NCBI GenBank assembly: GCA_019310965.1
Contig: JAFDDG010000027.1
Coordinates: 1 to 40,911 of the forward strand
DNA length: 40,911 nt
Source of the DNA: Deltaproteobacteria bacterium
GTDB taxonomy: Bacteria > Myxococcota_A > UBA9160 > SMWR01
Direction: 5' to 3'
Of this stretch, positions 8,561 through 16,299 are shown one piece after another. Each line of letters begins with the position of its first letter. Position 1 is the stretch's first letter. The notes below the pieces were generated by a model that searched no databases, was not told the origin of the DNA, and worked only from the letters and a program-made list of their open reading frames with translations. Both the position numbers and the translations under genes were made by a program.

Positions 8561-9343
8561 ATGGTGTACGAGTCGATCCGCTACGAGACACCCGAGGAGC
8601 ACGTGGTCGCGATCACGCTGGAGCGGCCGGAGCGCTTGAACGCGCTGACCGGGCCGCTGCTCGATGAGCTCGCCGATGCGGTGGCCCGGGTGATGGCGGA
8701 CGATTCGGTGCGGGTCTTCCTGCTGACGGGCGCCCCGCGGCCGGACGGGCGTCCCTGTTTCGGAGGCGGCGTCGATCTGCGCGCCTTCGCAGAGGGCATC
8801 GGCGTGAGCGAGGAGCAGGGGTTTGCGCTCACCAATGCCATCGACGACTTGCTGAAGCCGTCGATCGCAGTCATCGATGGCATCTGCACCACCGGTGCCG
8901 CCGAGCTGGCCATGGCCTGCGATTTCCGCCTGGTGGGTGCGGCGGTGCGCATCAGCGACTGGCATCTCAAGAATCTCGGCACCGGGCTCGGCTCCTGGGG
9001 CGCCAGTACGCGCTGGGCGAGGCTGGTGGGCACCACTCGCGCCAAGGAGATCATCCTGACCGGCAAGGAGCTCGATGCCGAGGAGGCCGTGCGCAGCGGC
9101 TTTGCCACGGCGCGCCACGCGTCAGCTGAGCTGTGGGAGGCGGCCCTGGAAATGGCGCGCAGCATCGCCGGCATGAATCCGGCGGGCGTGCGCCTGGCCC
9201 TGGCGCACCTGCAACGCGTCGAAGAGGTCGGTCGTGACGAGGCTTTGCGGCTGGCGCAGCGGTTGCCCGGCTGGCTGGGCGTCTCGGTGGAGATCGAGGG
9301 CAAGGCCACGGCGGTGCTGGGCGCGCGGGAACGCTCCTCTTGA
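8561..9343 (+). CDS. Enoyl-CoA hydratase/isomerase family protein (crotonase)
   Basis: A 260-aa crotonase-fold protein. The CoA/oxyanion-hole region is present as CFGGGVDLRAF (residues 66-76) and GICTTGAAELAMACDFR (107-123). Glu115 aligns with the first catalytic glutamate of rat enoyl-CoA hydratase (Glu144). The second (Glu164 in rat) appears to be replaced: the aligned stretch reads ISDWHLKNLG, with His135 near that position. Loss of one Glu is common among crotonases that are isomerases, hydrolases or of unknown reaction, so hydration is uncertain. The start is fixed by AGGAGG four bases upstream. Its stop overlaps the TTG start of the cytochrome gene by four bases, so the two are probably translationally coupled. 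Confidence 0.85.
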   Translation: MVYESIRYETPEEHVVAITLERPERLNALTGPLLDELADAVARVMADDSVRVFLLTGAPRPDGRPCFGGGVDLRAFAEGIGVSEEQGFALTNAIDDLLKPSIAVIDGICTTGAAELAMACDFRLVGAAVRISDWHLKNLGTGLGSWGASTRWARLVGTTRAKEIILTGKELDAEEAVRSGFATARHASAELWEAALEMARSIAGMNPAGVRLALAHLQRVEEVGRDEALRLAQRLPGWLGVSVEIEGKATAVLGARERSS

Positions 9344-10026
9344 GACGCCGCGTGCTTCTCGCGCTCGGTGCGCTGGCGCTCGCGGCATGCGGTGAGCTGC
9401 GCGTCCTGCCCGCAGCGGATCCGATGGCGGGCACCAAGAAGTCGACGCCACCGCCCTTGCGGGATCGGCCGGGGGTGACCGTGCTGGCCCATGAGCCGGT
9501 GCCTCTCGATGAGCCGCTGCTGCCGGAGCTGTTGCCTCCGCCGCTGCCGGAACGCAGCGTTGTCGGCGGGCGCACCGTGACGGAGGCCGAGCGGCGCGCC
9601 AGCGATCGGGACACACAGCGGCCGGACGCGGCGGCGGTCCCCCGGCCCGCCGACCTGGTGGCGCTGCCGGCGCCCGAGGCGCCGGCGGCCGACGCCTCGC
9701 CCCTGGAGCGCGGTCGCTACCTCTACGGGCTGCACTGTGCCACCTGCCACGGAGTGGCCGGGCGCGGTGACGGGCCATCCGGGCAGGCGCTCCTGTATCC
9801 GCCCTCGGATCTGACCCGGGTGGCGGAGCGCCGCGGCGGAGTCTTCGTCGCCGCGGAGATTGCTGCCCACGTGGACGGCGAGATCCCTCATCCCTCCCAC
9901 GGGAGCGCAGACCAGCCCATCTGGGGGCCCGGCTTGCCGCTCGGGGACGCCGGCGAGCTCGACGCTCTGCTTCGCTTCCTCGAGACGTTGCAGGTGCCGG
10001 CCGCGGAGGAAGATGTGCGCTCCTGA
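9340..10026 (+). CDS. Lipoprotein c-type cytochrome
   Basis: A 228-aa exported haem protein. The N-terminus is a lipoprotein signal (LALAAC, acylated Cys17), followed by about 100 residues of Pro/Glu/Arg-rich linker. A cytochrome c domain then begins around residue 120, with the haem motif CATCH (Cys133, Cys136, His137) and GRGDGPSG, SDLT and RRGGVF segments typical of mono-haem cytochromes that are otherwise quinol- or dehydrogenase-linked. The usual distal HGxxxMPxWG motif reads HGSADQPIWG: the axial Met is Gln and there is no Met anywhere in the haem domain. The start is TTG inside the TTGA overlap with the crotonase stop. Likely periplasmic electron carrier or sensor. Confidence 0.83.
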   Translation: MRRRVLLALGALALAACGELRVLPAADPMAGTKKSTPPPLRDRPGVTVLAHEPVPLDEPLLPELLPPPLPERSVVGGRTVTEAERRASDRDTQRPDAAAVPRPADLVALPAPEAPAADASPLERGRYLYGLHCATCHGVAGRGDGPSGQALLYPPSDLTRVAERRGGVFVAAEIAAHVDGEIPHPSHGSADQPIWGPGLPLGDAGELDALLRFLETLQVPAAEEDVRS

Positions 10027-10063
10027 GTGGCTCTGGCGCGTATGATGGCAACAGGAGAACCCC

Positions 10064-10969
10064 ATGCCGAGCCGCAACACCGCTCCCGTCATCATCGAGT
10101 GCGCGATCAACGGCGAGACCCAGCCGGATCGCAACCCCAACGTCCCGCGCAAGCCCGAAGAGATCGTCGCCGATGTGCTTCGCTGCCTCGATGCGGGGGC
10201 GACGCTGATCCACGCCCACAATGGAGAGATCACGCTGACCGGGCGTGAAGCGGCGGAGCTCTACCTTGCTGCCTGGCGGCCGATCCTCGCTGAGCGTCCC
10301 GACACGCTCTGGTATCCGACCCTCGGTGTCGGCTCCGACATGAAGGAGAGCCTCTCGCACCTCGAGGTGTTGGCCGAGGAGATCGAGCTGCGGCTCGGGC
10401 TGTGCGATCCGGGCTCCACCAACGTCGGAGCCCCGGATGCAGACGGCCTGCCCGTCGGCATGGTCTATGCCAACAGCTACGACGACGTGCGCGTGGCCTT
10501 CGAGCAGTGCGAACGCCTGCGTATCGGACCGTCGCTCGCGATCTACGAGCCCGGCTGGATGCGCACGACCCTCGCCTTCCACCGCGCGGGCCGCCTCCCG
10601 GCCGGCGCCATGGTCAAGTTCTACTTCGGAGGGGACTACGGCCTGTTCGCTACCGAGCCGGGGGTGAGCTTCGGGCTGGCACCGACGGAGAACGCTCTGC
10701 GTGCCTACCTCGACTTGCTCGCAGATGCGGACCTGCCCTGGTCCGTCTCCGTGTGGGGGGGAGATCTCTTCGACACGCCGATCGCGAGGCTCGCTCTGGA
10801 GCTCGGCGGCCACCTGCACGTAGGTCTCGAGGAACACTTTCATCCGGAGCACAAGCCCAGCAATGAGGAGATCGTGAAACAGGCTGCCGCGCTGGCGGCC
10901 GAGGTCGGTCGACCGCTGGCCAGCGTGTCGGAGACGGCGCGGATCCTGGGGTTGCCGAAGGCGGTGTGA
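10064..10969 (+). CDS. BKACE-family 3-keto-acid cleavage enzyme (DUF849)
   Basis: A 301-aa member of the beta-keto acid cleavage enzyme family (formerly DUF849; 3-keto-5-aminohexanoate cleavage enzyme is the type member). Such zinc enzymes condense a beta-keto acid with acetyl-CoA to give acetoacetate and a new acyl-CoA. Family signatures seen here are IIECAINGE at the N-terminus, the metal-binding LIHAHNGE (usually HxHxR) and HLHVGLEEHF near the C-terminus, containing the third ligand Glu. The NG after HAH departs from the more usual Arg, so substrate class may differ from characterised enzymes. GGAG lies seven bases before the ATG. It follows the cytochrome gene by 37 bp and precedes the SGNH gene. 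Confidence 0.85.
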   Translation: MPSRNTAPVIIECAINGETQPDRNPNVPRKPEEIVADVLRCLDAGATLIHAHNGEITLTGREAAELYLAAWRPILAERPDTLWYPTLGVGSDMKESLSHLEVLAEEIELRLGLCDPGSTNVGAPDADGLPVGMVYANSYDDVRVAFEQCERLRIGPSLAIYEPGWMRTTLAFHRAGRLPAGAMVKFYFGGDYGLFATEPGVSFGLAPTENALRAYLDLLADADLPWSVSVWGGDLFDTPIARLALELGGHLHVGLEEHFHPEHKPSNEEIVKQAAALAAEVGRPLASVSETARILGLPKAV

Positions 10970-11003
10970 CTTGGGCGGGGCGGGCGCTCCCAGGGAGCGC
11001 GGC

Positions 11004-11990
11004 ATGGCGGCGAAGTTCGCGCTGGTCGCGCTCTCGGTGGCGCTGACGCTAGTCGCGGGCGAAGTGTTGGTGCGGTTGCTTCCAACGCCCCAGCGTTTTC
11101 TCAGCGCAGAGGAGATCTGGCGCGCCCAGCGCACCCGATCCGAGGTCCCCGCGGTTCGGGACGGCATCGAGATCGGGGGTGTGACGTTTCGGGAGGAGGC
11201 ATTGCCGGAGAGGGCGTTTGCTTCCGCCGCGACGCGGCTGCTGTTCCTGGGCGATTCGTTCACGGTGGGTGCGGGCCTCGAGCGTCGCGAAGACCGCTTC
11301 AGCGACCGTGTCGAAGCTGCGCTCGACGCCGAGCGCAGCGGCGGCGTCTTCGCGTTCAACGCGGGCCGCGGCGGCAGCAATCCGGACCAGTGGTCGAGCT
11401 ATCTGCTCGCACTGATGCCGGTGGTGAAGCCTCATGCGGTCTTCGCCGTCTTTTTCCTTCGCGACGGCACGCTGCTCGGAACCTCGCTCCAGCTGAACAA
11501 GCGAGAAATCGCCCCGATTCTCGCGCGCACTCGCAGCCGGCCGCTGTACGGGACCTCGGCGTTGCTCAGCTTCTTCTGGGATCGCCTGGCCTGGCGCGAG
11601 TACACGGCGCTCTTCACCGAAAAGCTGAAGCGAGCCTATCTGGGCTCTTACGACGAGCGTGCCATGTGGCGGCGCCAGCAGCGGGCCCTGCTCGCGATGG
11701 CCGCACGCTGCCGTTCGGAGTCGGTGCCCTTTCACCTGGTGGTCTTCCCGCTGCTCTTCGAACTCGATCGTTACGCCTTCGACGATGTCGAGGCCGAGAT
11801 TCGCCAATTCGCGGAGCGCAATTCGATTCCGGTGTTCTCGCTGACGCCGGCGTTTCTCGGGAAGCAGGACCACGATCTCTGGGTCGCGAGCAACGATCAA
11901 CATCCGAACGCCCTCGGGCACCACCTCGCGGCCGAGCGCTTGCTGCCCTATGTGCGGGAGAGCGTCCTCGGGGCCGGTGCGGTGCGGTGA
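11004..11990 (+). CDS. SGNH/GDSL-type hydrolase-like exported protein
   Basis: A 328-aa protein with an N-terminal membrane anchor (about residues 5-22). Block I of the SGNH fold is LFLGDSFTVGAGL, with the nucleophilic Ser; a Gly/Asn region FNAGRGGSNPDQWSSYL follows, and DQHPNALGHHLAAE near the C-terminus supplies the Asp-x-x-His pair. This architecture is common in envelope polysaccharide or lipid O-acyl esterases and acyltransferase-associated proteins. I chose ATG 11004 because GGGAG lies seven bases upstream; the GTG or ATG further out would add a non-hydrophobic tail. The ribosome site lies within a near-perfect palindrome (10984-11000). The last four bases overlap the start of the sulfatase-fold gene, so the products probably act together. 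Confidence 0.8.
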   Translation: MAAKFALVALSVALTLVAGEVLVRLLPTPQRFLSAEEIWRAQRTRSEVPAVRDGIEIGGVTFREEALPERAFASAATRLLFLGDSFTVGAGLERREDRFSDRVEAALDAERSGGVFAFNAGRGGSNPDQWSSYLLALMPVVKPHAVFAVFFLRDGTLLGTSLQLNKREIAPILARTRSRPLYGTSALLSFFWDRLAWREYTALFTEKLKRAYLGSYDERAMWRRQQRALLAMAARCRSESVPFHLVVFPLLFELDRYAFDDVEAEIRQFAERNSIPVFSLTPAFLGKQDHDLWVASNDQHPNALGHHLAAERLLPYVRESVLGAGAVR

Positions 11991-13402
11991 GGCGGGCCGT
12001 CGCGGTTGCCGCGTTGGTCGTTCTCGCAGCGGCGTCCGGCTGCGGGCGTGCACCGGAGCTTCGTCACGTGGTCCTGGTGAGTCTCGATGCCGTCGGCGCG
12101 GGGCATGTCGGAGCCTACGGCTACGAGCGAGATACGACGCCGCATCTCGATGCCATCGCCGACGCCGGCACCTTGTTCGAGGCGGCTTTCACGCAGCAGC
12201 CCTGGACGCTGAGCTCCCACCTCACGATGGCGACGGGGCTCGATCCCGCGGTACACGGTGCGTCGCGTGAGCGTGCGGCTGCGCCGGGGGCGGCGACCCT
12301 GTCCGAGATGCTGCAGGCAGAGGGCTTCGCGACGGCGGCATTCGCGGCGGAGCGAGTCTGGATGCACCCTCGCTACGGCCACGACCGCGGCTTCGAGCGC
12401 TACGAACTCGGGGGCAGCGACGCCCGCAAGAACACCCCCGCGATCGTCGCCTGGCTGGCCGGGCAGGCGCGGGAGCTCGCGCGTGATCCCGAGCACCGAT
12501 TCTTTCTCTTCGCGCATTTCTACGACGCGCATTCCGATGCGAAGACACCGGTTCCCTACTTCGTGCCGCCACCCGCCCGCGACCGCTACCTGCCCGAAGG
12601 CGAGCCGTGGGGACGTCGCGGGGGGACGGGGCTGTTGCTACAGCTGCGTCGCAGCGGCACCGCGACTCCGCGTGATCGGGACTTCATTCGCGCCTACTAC
12701 GACGCGGGAGTGCGTTATGTCGATGAGCACGGGCTCGGAGTCATCTCGACGGCATTGCGCGAGCTGGGGCTCGAGCGCGACACGCTGCTCGTCGTCACCT
12801 CGGATCACGGTGAGGAGATCCTCGAGCACGGCTACGTCCTACACGGGCAGCCGTACGACGAAACCATCCGAGTCCCGCTGGTCCTGCGCGGCCCCGGCAT
12901 TCCAGCGGGGTTGCGGATCGGGCACCTGGCCGGGCTGGTGGACCTGGCTCCGACGATCCTGGGGTTGCTTCGGCTGCCGCCGTTGCCGGGAGCGCAGGGT
13001 ATGGATCTCTCGTCACTCATGCGCGGCGCGGGAGCGGTACGCGACGCCGTATTCACAGATGGTGTCTACGAGGGGGAGCGGGGCTGGGGCAGCAGTGTGG
13101 TGGCCGATGTGGAGGGCCGCCGCTGGAGCTACATCGTTCGGGTTCGTGCCACCGGGGAGCGTGGCAGGCGACGCTTCGCCGTGGAAGGCGAGGGGGAGCT
13201 CTACGATCTGCAACGCGATCCGCAGCAGCAGAGCGACCTTCAGGCCGAGCGGCCGCAGCTCGCGGGTCAGCTTCGCGACCGGCTGCTCGCCTGGTACCGC
13301 GCCAACGAGCTGCGGGCCCAGAGCCTGGCTGCGGCTCGGGAGCACTTGCCGTTGGGGCCGGCCGAGGCCGAGCACCTGCGCGTACTCGGCTACGCCCAGT
13401 AG
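11987..13402 (+). CDS. Sulfatase-fold (alkaline phosphatase superfamily) lipoprotein
   Basis: A 471-aa protein starting at GTG within a GTGA overlap with the SGNH stop. The start gives a clean lipoprotein signal (VVLAAASGC). The metal site is visible as LVSLDAVGAGHVGAYGY and TSDHGEEILEHG, followed by HGQPYDETIRVPLVL, all standard for the sulfatase Pfam family. The nucleophile region reads QPWTLSSHLTMATG, not the Cys/Ser-x-Pro-x-Arg formylglycine sequence, so this is probably a phosphodiesterase, phosphotransferase or hydrolase of the wider superfamily, not a true sulfatase. DLQRDPQQQSDL near the C-terminus is the usual terminal block. Likely acts at the periplasmic membrane on an envelope glycan or lipid. 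Confidence 0.83.
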   Translation: MRRAVAVAALVVLAAASGCGRAPELRHVVLVSLDAVGAGHVGAYGYERDTTPHLDAIADAGTLFEAAFTQQPWTLSSHLTMATGLDPAVHGASRERAAAPGAATLSEMLQAEGFATAAFAAERVWMHPRYGHDRGFERYELGGSDARKNTPAIVAWLAGQARELARDPEHRFFLFAHFYDAHSDAKTPVPYFVPPPARDRYLPEGEPWGRRGGTGLLLQLRRSGTATPRDRDFIRAYYDAGVRYVDEHGLGVISTALRELGLERDTLLVVTSDHGEEILEHGYVLHGQPYDETIRVPLVLRGPGIPAGLRIGHLAGLVDLAPTILGLLRLPPLPGAQGMDLSSLMRGAGAVRDAVFTDGVYEGERGWGSSVVADVEGRRWSYIVRVRATGERGRRRFAVEGEGELYDLQRDPQQQSDLQAERPQLAGQLRDRLLAWYRANELRAQSLAAAREHLPLGPAEAEHLRVLGYAQ

Positions 13403-13414
13403 GCGTCGCGCCGG

Positions 13415-13759
13415 CTACGAGCCGCTCGCGACGTGGGCGAGGTCGTTGCACGCTTCGAGGAGCGGTGTGAGATCGGCGGGAACGCTCGCGTGGTCCGGAT
13501 CCGCTGGGTCCGGCCGTTGGATGGCCACCTCGCGGGCGTCCGATAGGCCCTGGGCCAGGGCCGCGGCATCGAGGGCATAGCGTTTCTGCCCCAGCCGCAG
13601 CACCGCACCCTCGTCCGAGCAGCGGAGCCGCGCGCTGTTCACCTCGAGCGGCCACTCCGCGCCGAGCTGGTCGCGGGTGACCACGATCTCCGCCTCGTTC
13701 TCGGGGGTGCAGCCCAGAGCCAGGCAGCAGACTGCGGTCAGGATCGAGAGCGTTCGCAT
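13415..13759 (-). CDS. DUF2511/YebY-like small lipoprotein
   Basis: A 114-aa predicted lipoprotein: a short basic start, a hydrophobic core and LALGC as the lipobox. The body contains VTRDQLGAEWPLEV, LRCSDEGAVLRLGQKRYALD and a C-terminal PADLTPLLEACNDL, which resemble the DUF2511 (YebY) family of small periplasmic proteins with a conserved Cys pair. The start at 13759 has GGAGG five bases upstream, but the start codon and that sequence lie in a perfect hairpin (13758-13778). The gene is convergent with the sulfatase-fold gene (12 bp) and follows the small membrane protein at 13782-14087 on the same strand, probably as its operon partner. Function unknown. Confidence 0.65.
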   Translation of the reverse strand: MRTLSILTAVCCLALGCTPENEAEIVVTRDQLGAEWPLEVNSARLRCSDEGAVLRLGQKRYALDAAALAQGLSDAREVAIQRPDPADPDHASVPADLTPLLEACNDLAHVASGS

Positions 13760-13778
13760 GGGAGCCTCCGGCTCCCAT
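13758..13778 (-). promoter_or_regulatory. Start-codon/RBS hairpin of the DUF2511-like gene
   Basis: A perfect 9-bp inverted repeat (ATGGGAGCC / GGCTCCCAT) with a 3-base loop. On the minus strand the loop and 3' arm hold the GGAGG ribosome site, and the arm runs into the ATG, so folding would hide both. It may be a translational control element or simply a compact terminator for the upstream small gene that ends at 13782. No poly-U run follows. Confidence 0.45.
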
Positions 13779-13781
13779 ATT

Positions 13782-14087
13782 CTACACCCTGCTGGGTGCG
13801 TCCTTTCTGGGCGATGCGGCTCGGGATCTGTGATAGCCGTTGCTGGCCGCCGCCGCTGCGCGCTCTCCGCAGGCTCGCAGTGCGGCTGCGCTGGAGGTGT
13901 CGCTCGCCGCCAGTTGCGGAGCGCGCGCGCGGCCGCTCGCTTTGCGCCGGCTCCCCGCCGCTTCCAGGGCCGCGAGCCTGTTGACAGCGGCGGCGTGTCG
14001 CCGGTCGCCTCTGCGCGTTCCGCCAACGATCACCACGACCGCCGTCAGCAGAACTGCGTAGATTGCGATACCGATCAACCAGCCCAT
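13782..14087 (-). CDS. Small single-pass membrane protein
   Basis: A 101-aa ORF with one strong N-terminal transmembrane segment (about residues 2-23, GWLIGIAIYAVLLTAVVVIV) followed by a basic, Ala/Arg-rich cytoplasmic tail with a probable short coiled coil (AAAVNRLAALEAAGSRRK). AGGAGG five bases before the ATG strongly supports translation. The tail is of low complexity and the frame could be partly fortuitous, but position, ribosome site and topology fit a real gene co-transcribed with the DUF2511-like lipoprotein 22 bp downstream. I recognise no family. Confidence 0.5.
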   Translation of the reverse strand: MGWLIGIAIYAVLLTAVVVIVGGTRRGDRRHAAAVNRLAALEAAGSRRKASGRARAPQLAASDTSSAAALRACGERAAAAASNGYHRSRAASPRKDAPSRV

Positions 14088-14323
14088 CGCTTCCTCCTGC
14101 GAGTTCCGGTGTGCGCCTGTTGCAGGCGGGGCGCACTAGACCATGAACGCGCAGATATTCCAACAAAGATGTGACCGCAGACACGAGTTCGTAACAATGC
14201 CCGTTTAGGGGTGGGGAACTGACCCCGCAATTCCTCAGGGAACGCTTTTAAGTGTAGGGAACCAGACACGTTATTGCGTAGGGAAACCCCGGCGGGAGCA
14301 GGTGCACACGCCTCGCTGCTAGC

Positions 14324-15115
14324 ATGCCGGCCGTGAGTGGCTGCGTCCGCGTCGAGCGAGAAGGGCACATCGGGTGGTTCGTCTTCGACCACCCGGAACG
14401 CCGCAACGCCATCTCGGTGGAGATGTGGCGAGAGATTCCCCGCCTTGCCGCGGAGCTCGACGAAGACGAGGACATCCGAGTCGTAGTGCTGCGCGGAGTG
14501 GGTGACGTCGCCTTCGTCTCGGGTGCCGACATCTCGGAGTTCGAGGAGAAGCGCACCGGTCCAGCTGCCGATCGCTACGACCAGTTCAACAGTCAGGCCT
14601 TCCATGCGCTCTCGCGGGTGTCGAAGCCTGTGCTCGCCATGATCCACGGCTTTTGCGTCGGGGGTGGAGTGGCGCTCTCGCTCACCGCCGACGTGCGCTA
14701 TGCGGCAGATGACGCGGTCTTCGCCATCCCCGCGGCGCGACTCGGCCTCGGCTACAACATGGGTGGGCTCGAAGCGCTGTCCCATGTGGTGGGCTTTTCC
14801 GCGGCGAAAGAGATCTTCTTCACCGCGCGGCGCTTCGATGCGGCTGAGGCGTTTCGCATGCGGCTGGTGAACGATGTGCTGCCGAAAGCCGAGCTCGAGG
14901 GTTTCGTGCGGGAACAGGCCGCGCGCATCGCCGACAACGCGCCGCTCACGGTGCGCAGTGTCAAGCAGATCGTGGGCGAGCTGGCGAAATCTTCGTCGGA
15001 GCGCGATCTCGCCCGCGTCGAGGCGGGCATCCACAGGTGCATGGAGAGCGAGGACTACCGCGAGGGCATGCGCGCCTTTCTCGAGAAGCGGCGGCCCGAG
15101 TTCAAGGGCCGCTGA
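14324..15115 (+). CDS. Crotonase-fold protein without catalytic glutamates
   Basis: A 263-aa enoyl-CoA hydratase/isomerase family member. The fold is well preserved: GWFVFDHPERRNAIS at the N-terminus, the oxyanion hole segments FVSGADISEF (residues 64-73) and IHGFCVGGGVALSL (107-120). Both positions of the rat hydratase glutamates are Ala (about Ala117 and Ala137, in GGGVALSL and FAIPAARLG), so ordinary hydration is unlikely. Such glutamate-free crotonases include decarboxylases, thioesterases and many uncharacterised proteins encoded with lipid catabolic genes. The start may be ATG 14324 or GTG 14333. The stop overlaps the convergent DUF418 gene by 14 bp. It appears to be monocistronic. Confidence 0.82.
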   Translation: MPAVSGCVRVEREGHIGWFVFDHPERRNAISVEMWREIPRLAAELDEDEDIRVVVLRGVGDVAFVSGADISEFEEKRTGPAADRYDQFNSQAFHALSRVSKPVLAMIHGFCVGGGVALSLTADVRYAADDAVFAIPAARLGLGYNMGGLEALSHVVGFSAAKEIFFTARRFDAAEAFRMRLVNDVLPKAELEGFVREQAARIADNAPLTVRSVKQIVGELAKSSSERDLARVEAGIHRCMESEDYREGMRAFLEKRRPEFKGR

Positions 15116-16226
15116 ACGGTTCCTGCCGGCGCCAGACGGGCGGGCTGCCGTAGGTGGCTGCGCGCCAGACCCACTCCGCCGGTCCGAACTGCCAGCGGGA
15201 GAGCCACGCGGCGCTCGCGACCACCTGCGCTGCGAAGATCAGGAACGTCACTGCGATGCCGGCGCTGGGCGTGATCGGGCCGAGGGGCCCCAGGCCGGTG
15301 TGCGCGAGCACGCCGACGCCAAGGCAGGACTGAAGCAGGTAGTTGCTCAGGCTGCTGCGCCCGACCGCGGCAATGCGTGGCAGCGCGATCCGTCGAGTCA
15401 GGGCAAGTGCGGCGAACGCGTACGTGAAGGCCAGCGCGGGCGTCGCGAGCGCGAGCAGAGCTTCGAGCAATACGCCTGTGCCGGACAGATGGCCCTGCCC
15501 TGGAGCATTCAGCAGCGGCAGGGCGGCCAGGTTGCAGGTGAGGCCGAGCAATAGGGCCGGGCCGACTGCGCCGCGCAGCGGGCGCATGGAAGTGGCGGGT
15601 GACGTAAGCAAGCCGCGGCGTCCGGCGAGCAACCCCAGTGCAAAGGCGCCGAAGGCGAAGGCGCTCTGTCTGGCTGGGTAGGCCTCGGCGGTCACATCGC
15701 TCTGCAGCTGCGCGAGGCTCGTGGCATCGAGCCCCGCGCCCCAAGCCGTGAGCCCGGCGCCGACCAGGGTCGGCAGCGCGAAGCCGAGCGCGGCCACTGC
15801 GATCAGGCTGCGGTCCGATCGGTGTCGCAGCGGCAAGAGGAGCACGCCGAGTGGCGCGTAGGTCGTCAGGATATCGCCGTGCCACACCAGGGAGTGAGCG
15901 ACGCCGATCAAGAAGAGCAGCGTCATGCGCCAGATGTGGAGCCCGACGAAGGACACACCGGCTGCCTCGGCGCGCAGCATCTGGAGCGCGATGCCGTGGC
16001 CGAACAGGAAGGAGAAGATCGCGTAGATCTTGTTGTCGCACAGGAGGCGCACCAGCGCGAACGCCGCGCGATCGAGCCCGCCGGCCTCCGGGGCCAGTGC
16101 GATCTCGGCGTAGCTCGGCACGACGAAGTGTTGGAGGTTCTCGAGCAGTACCCCGAAGAGCGCGAGGCCGCGCAGAACATCGAGGTGCGCGAGGCGCTCG
16201 CCCGGGAGCGTGGGCGCGAAGGACAC
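15102..16226 (-). CDS. DUF418 family integral membrane protein
   Basis: A ~374-aa polytopic membrane protein of the DUF418 type. It starts with ERLAHLDVLRGLALFGVLLENL, the conserved RhxxlDxlRGxAlfGil block. FSFLFGHGIALQM and HSLVWHGDILTTYAPLG are typical of the N-terminal half, and the C-terminal DUF418 part ends FGPAEWVWRAATYG. About nine to ten hydrophobic segments are visible. The family is often linked to envelope acyl or isoprenoid-related transport, but no reaction is proven. I chose GTG 16226 because the protein then starts just before the first conserved block; an upstream ATG near 16300 would overlap the divergent lipoprotein gene. The ribosome site is weak, so the exact start is uncertain. 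Confidence 0.78.
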   Translation of the reverse strand: MSFAPTLPGERLAHLDVLRGLALFGVLLENLQHFVVPSYAEIALAPEAGGLDRAAFALVRLLCDNKIYAIFSFLFGHGIALQMLRAEAAGVSFVGLHIWRMTLLFLIGVAHSLVWHGDILTTYAPLGVLLLPLRHRSDRSLIAVAALGFALPTLVGAGLTAWGAGLDATSLAQLQSDVTAEAYPARQSAFAFGAFALGLLAGRRGLLTSPATSMRPLRGAVGPALLLGLTCNLAALPLLNAPGQGHLSGTGVLLEALLALATPALAFTYAFAALALTRRIALPRIAAVGRSSLSNYLLQSCLGVGVLAHTGLGPLGPITPSAGIAVTFLIFAAQVVASAAWLSRWQFGPAEWVWRAATYGSPPVWRRQEPFSGP

Positions 16227-16299
16227 GCCCCGAACGTAGCCGTGCCGAGGGCGGCTGGCCCCCACTACAGTGGTGCAGGGGAGTGTCCGATGCGGGAGC

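Noticed and set aside
11390..11986. Long upstream extension of the sulfatase frame
   Set aside because: It lies wholly inside the SGNH gene, has no signal peptide, and the GTG at 11987 gives a proper lipoprotein start.
14200..14290. Possible REP-like repeat (GGGGAACTGACCCC and AGGGAACCAGACAC)
   Set aside because: The two units share only short similarity and do not form a clean inverted pair; another copy in the genome would be needed.
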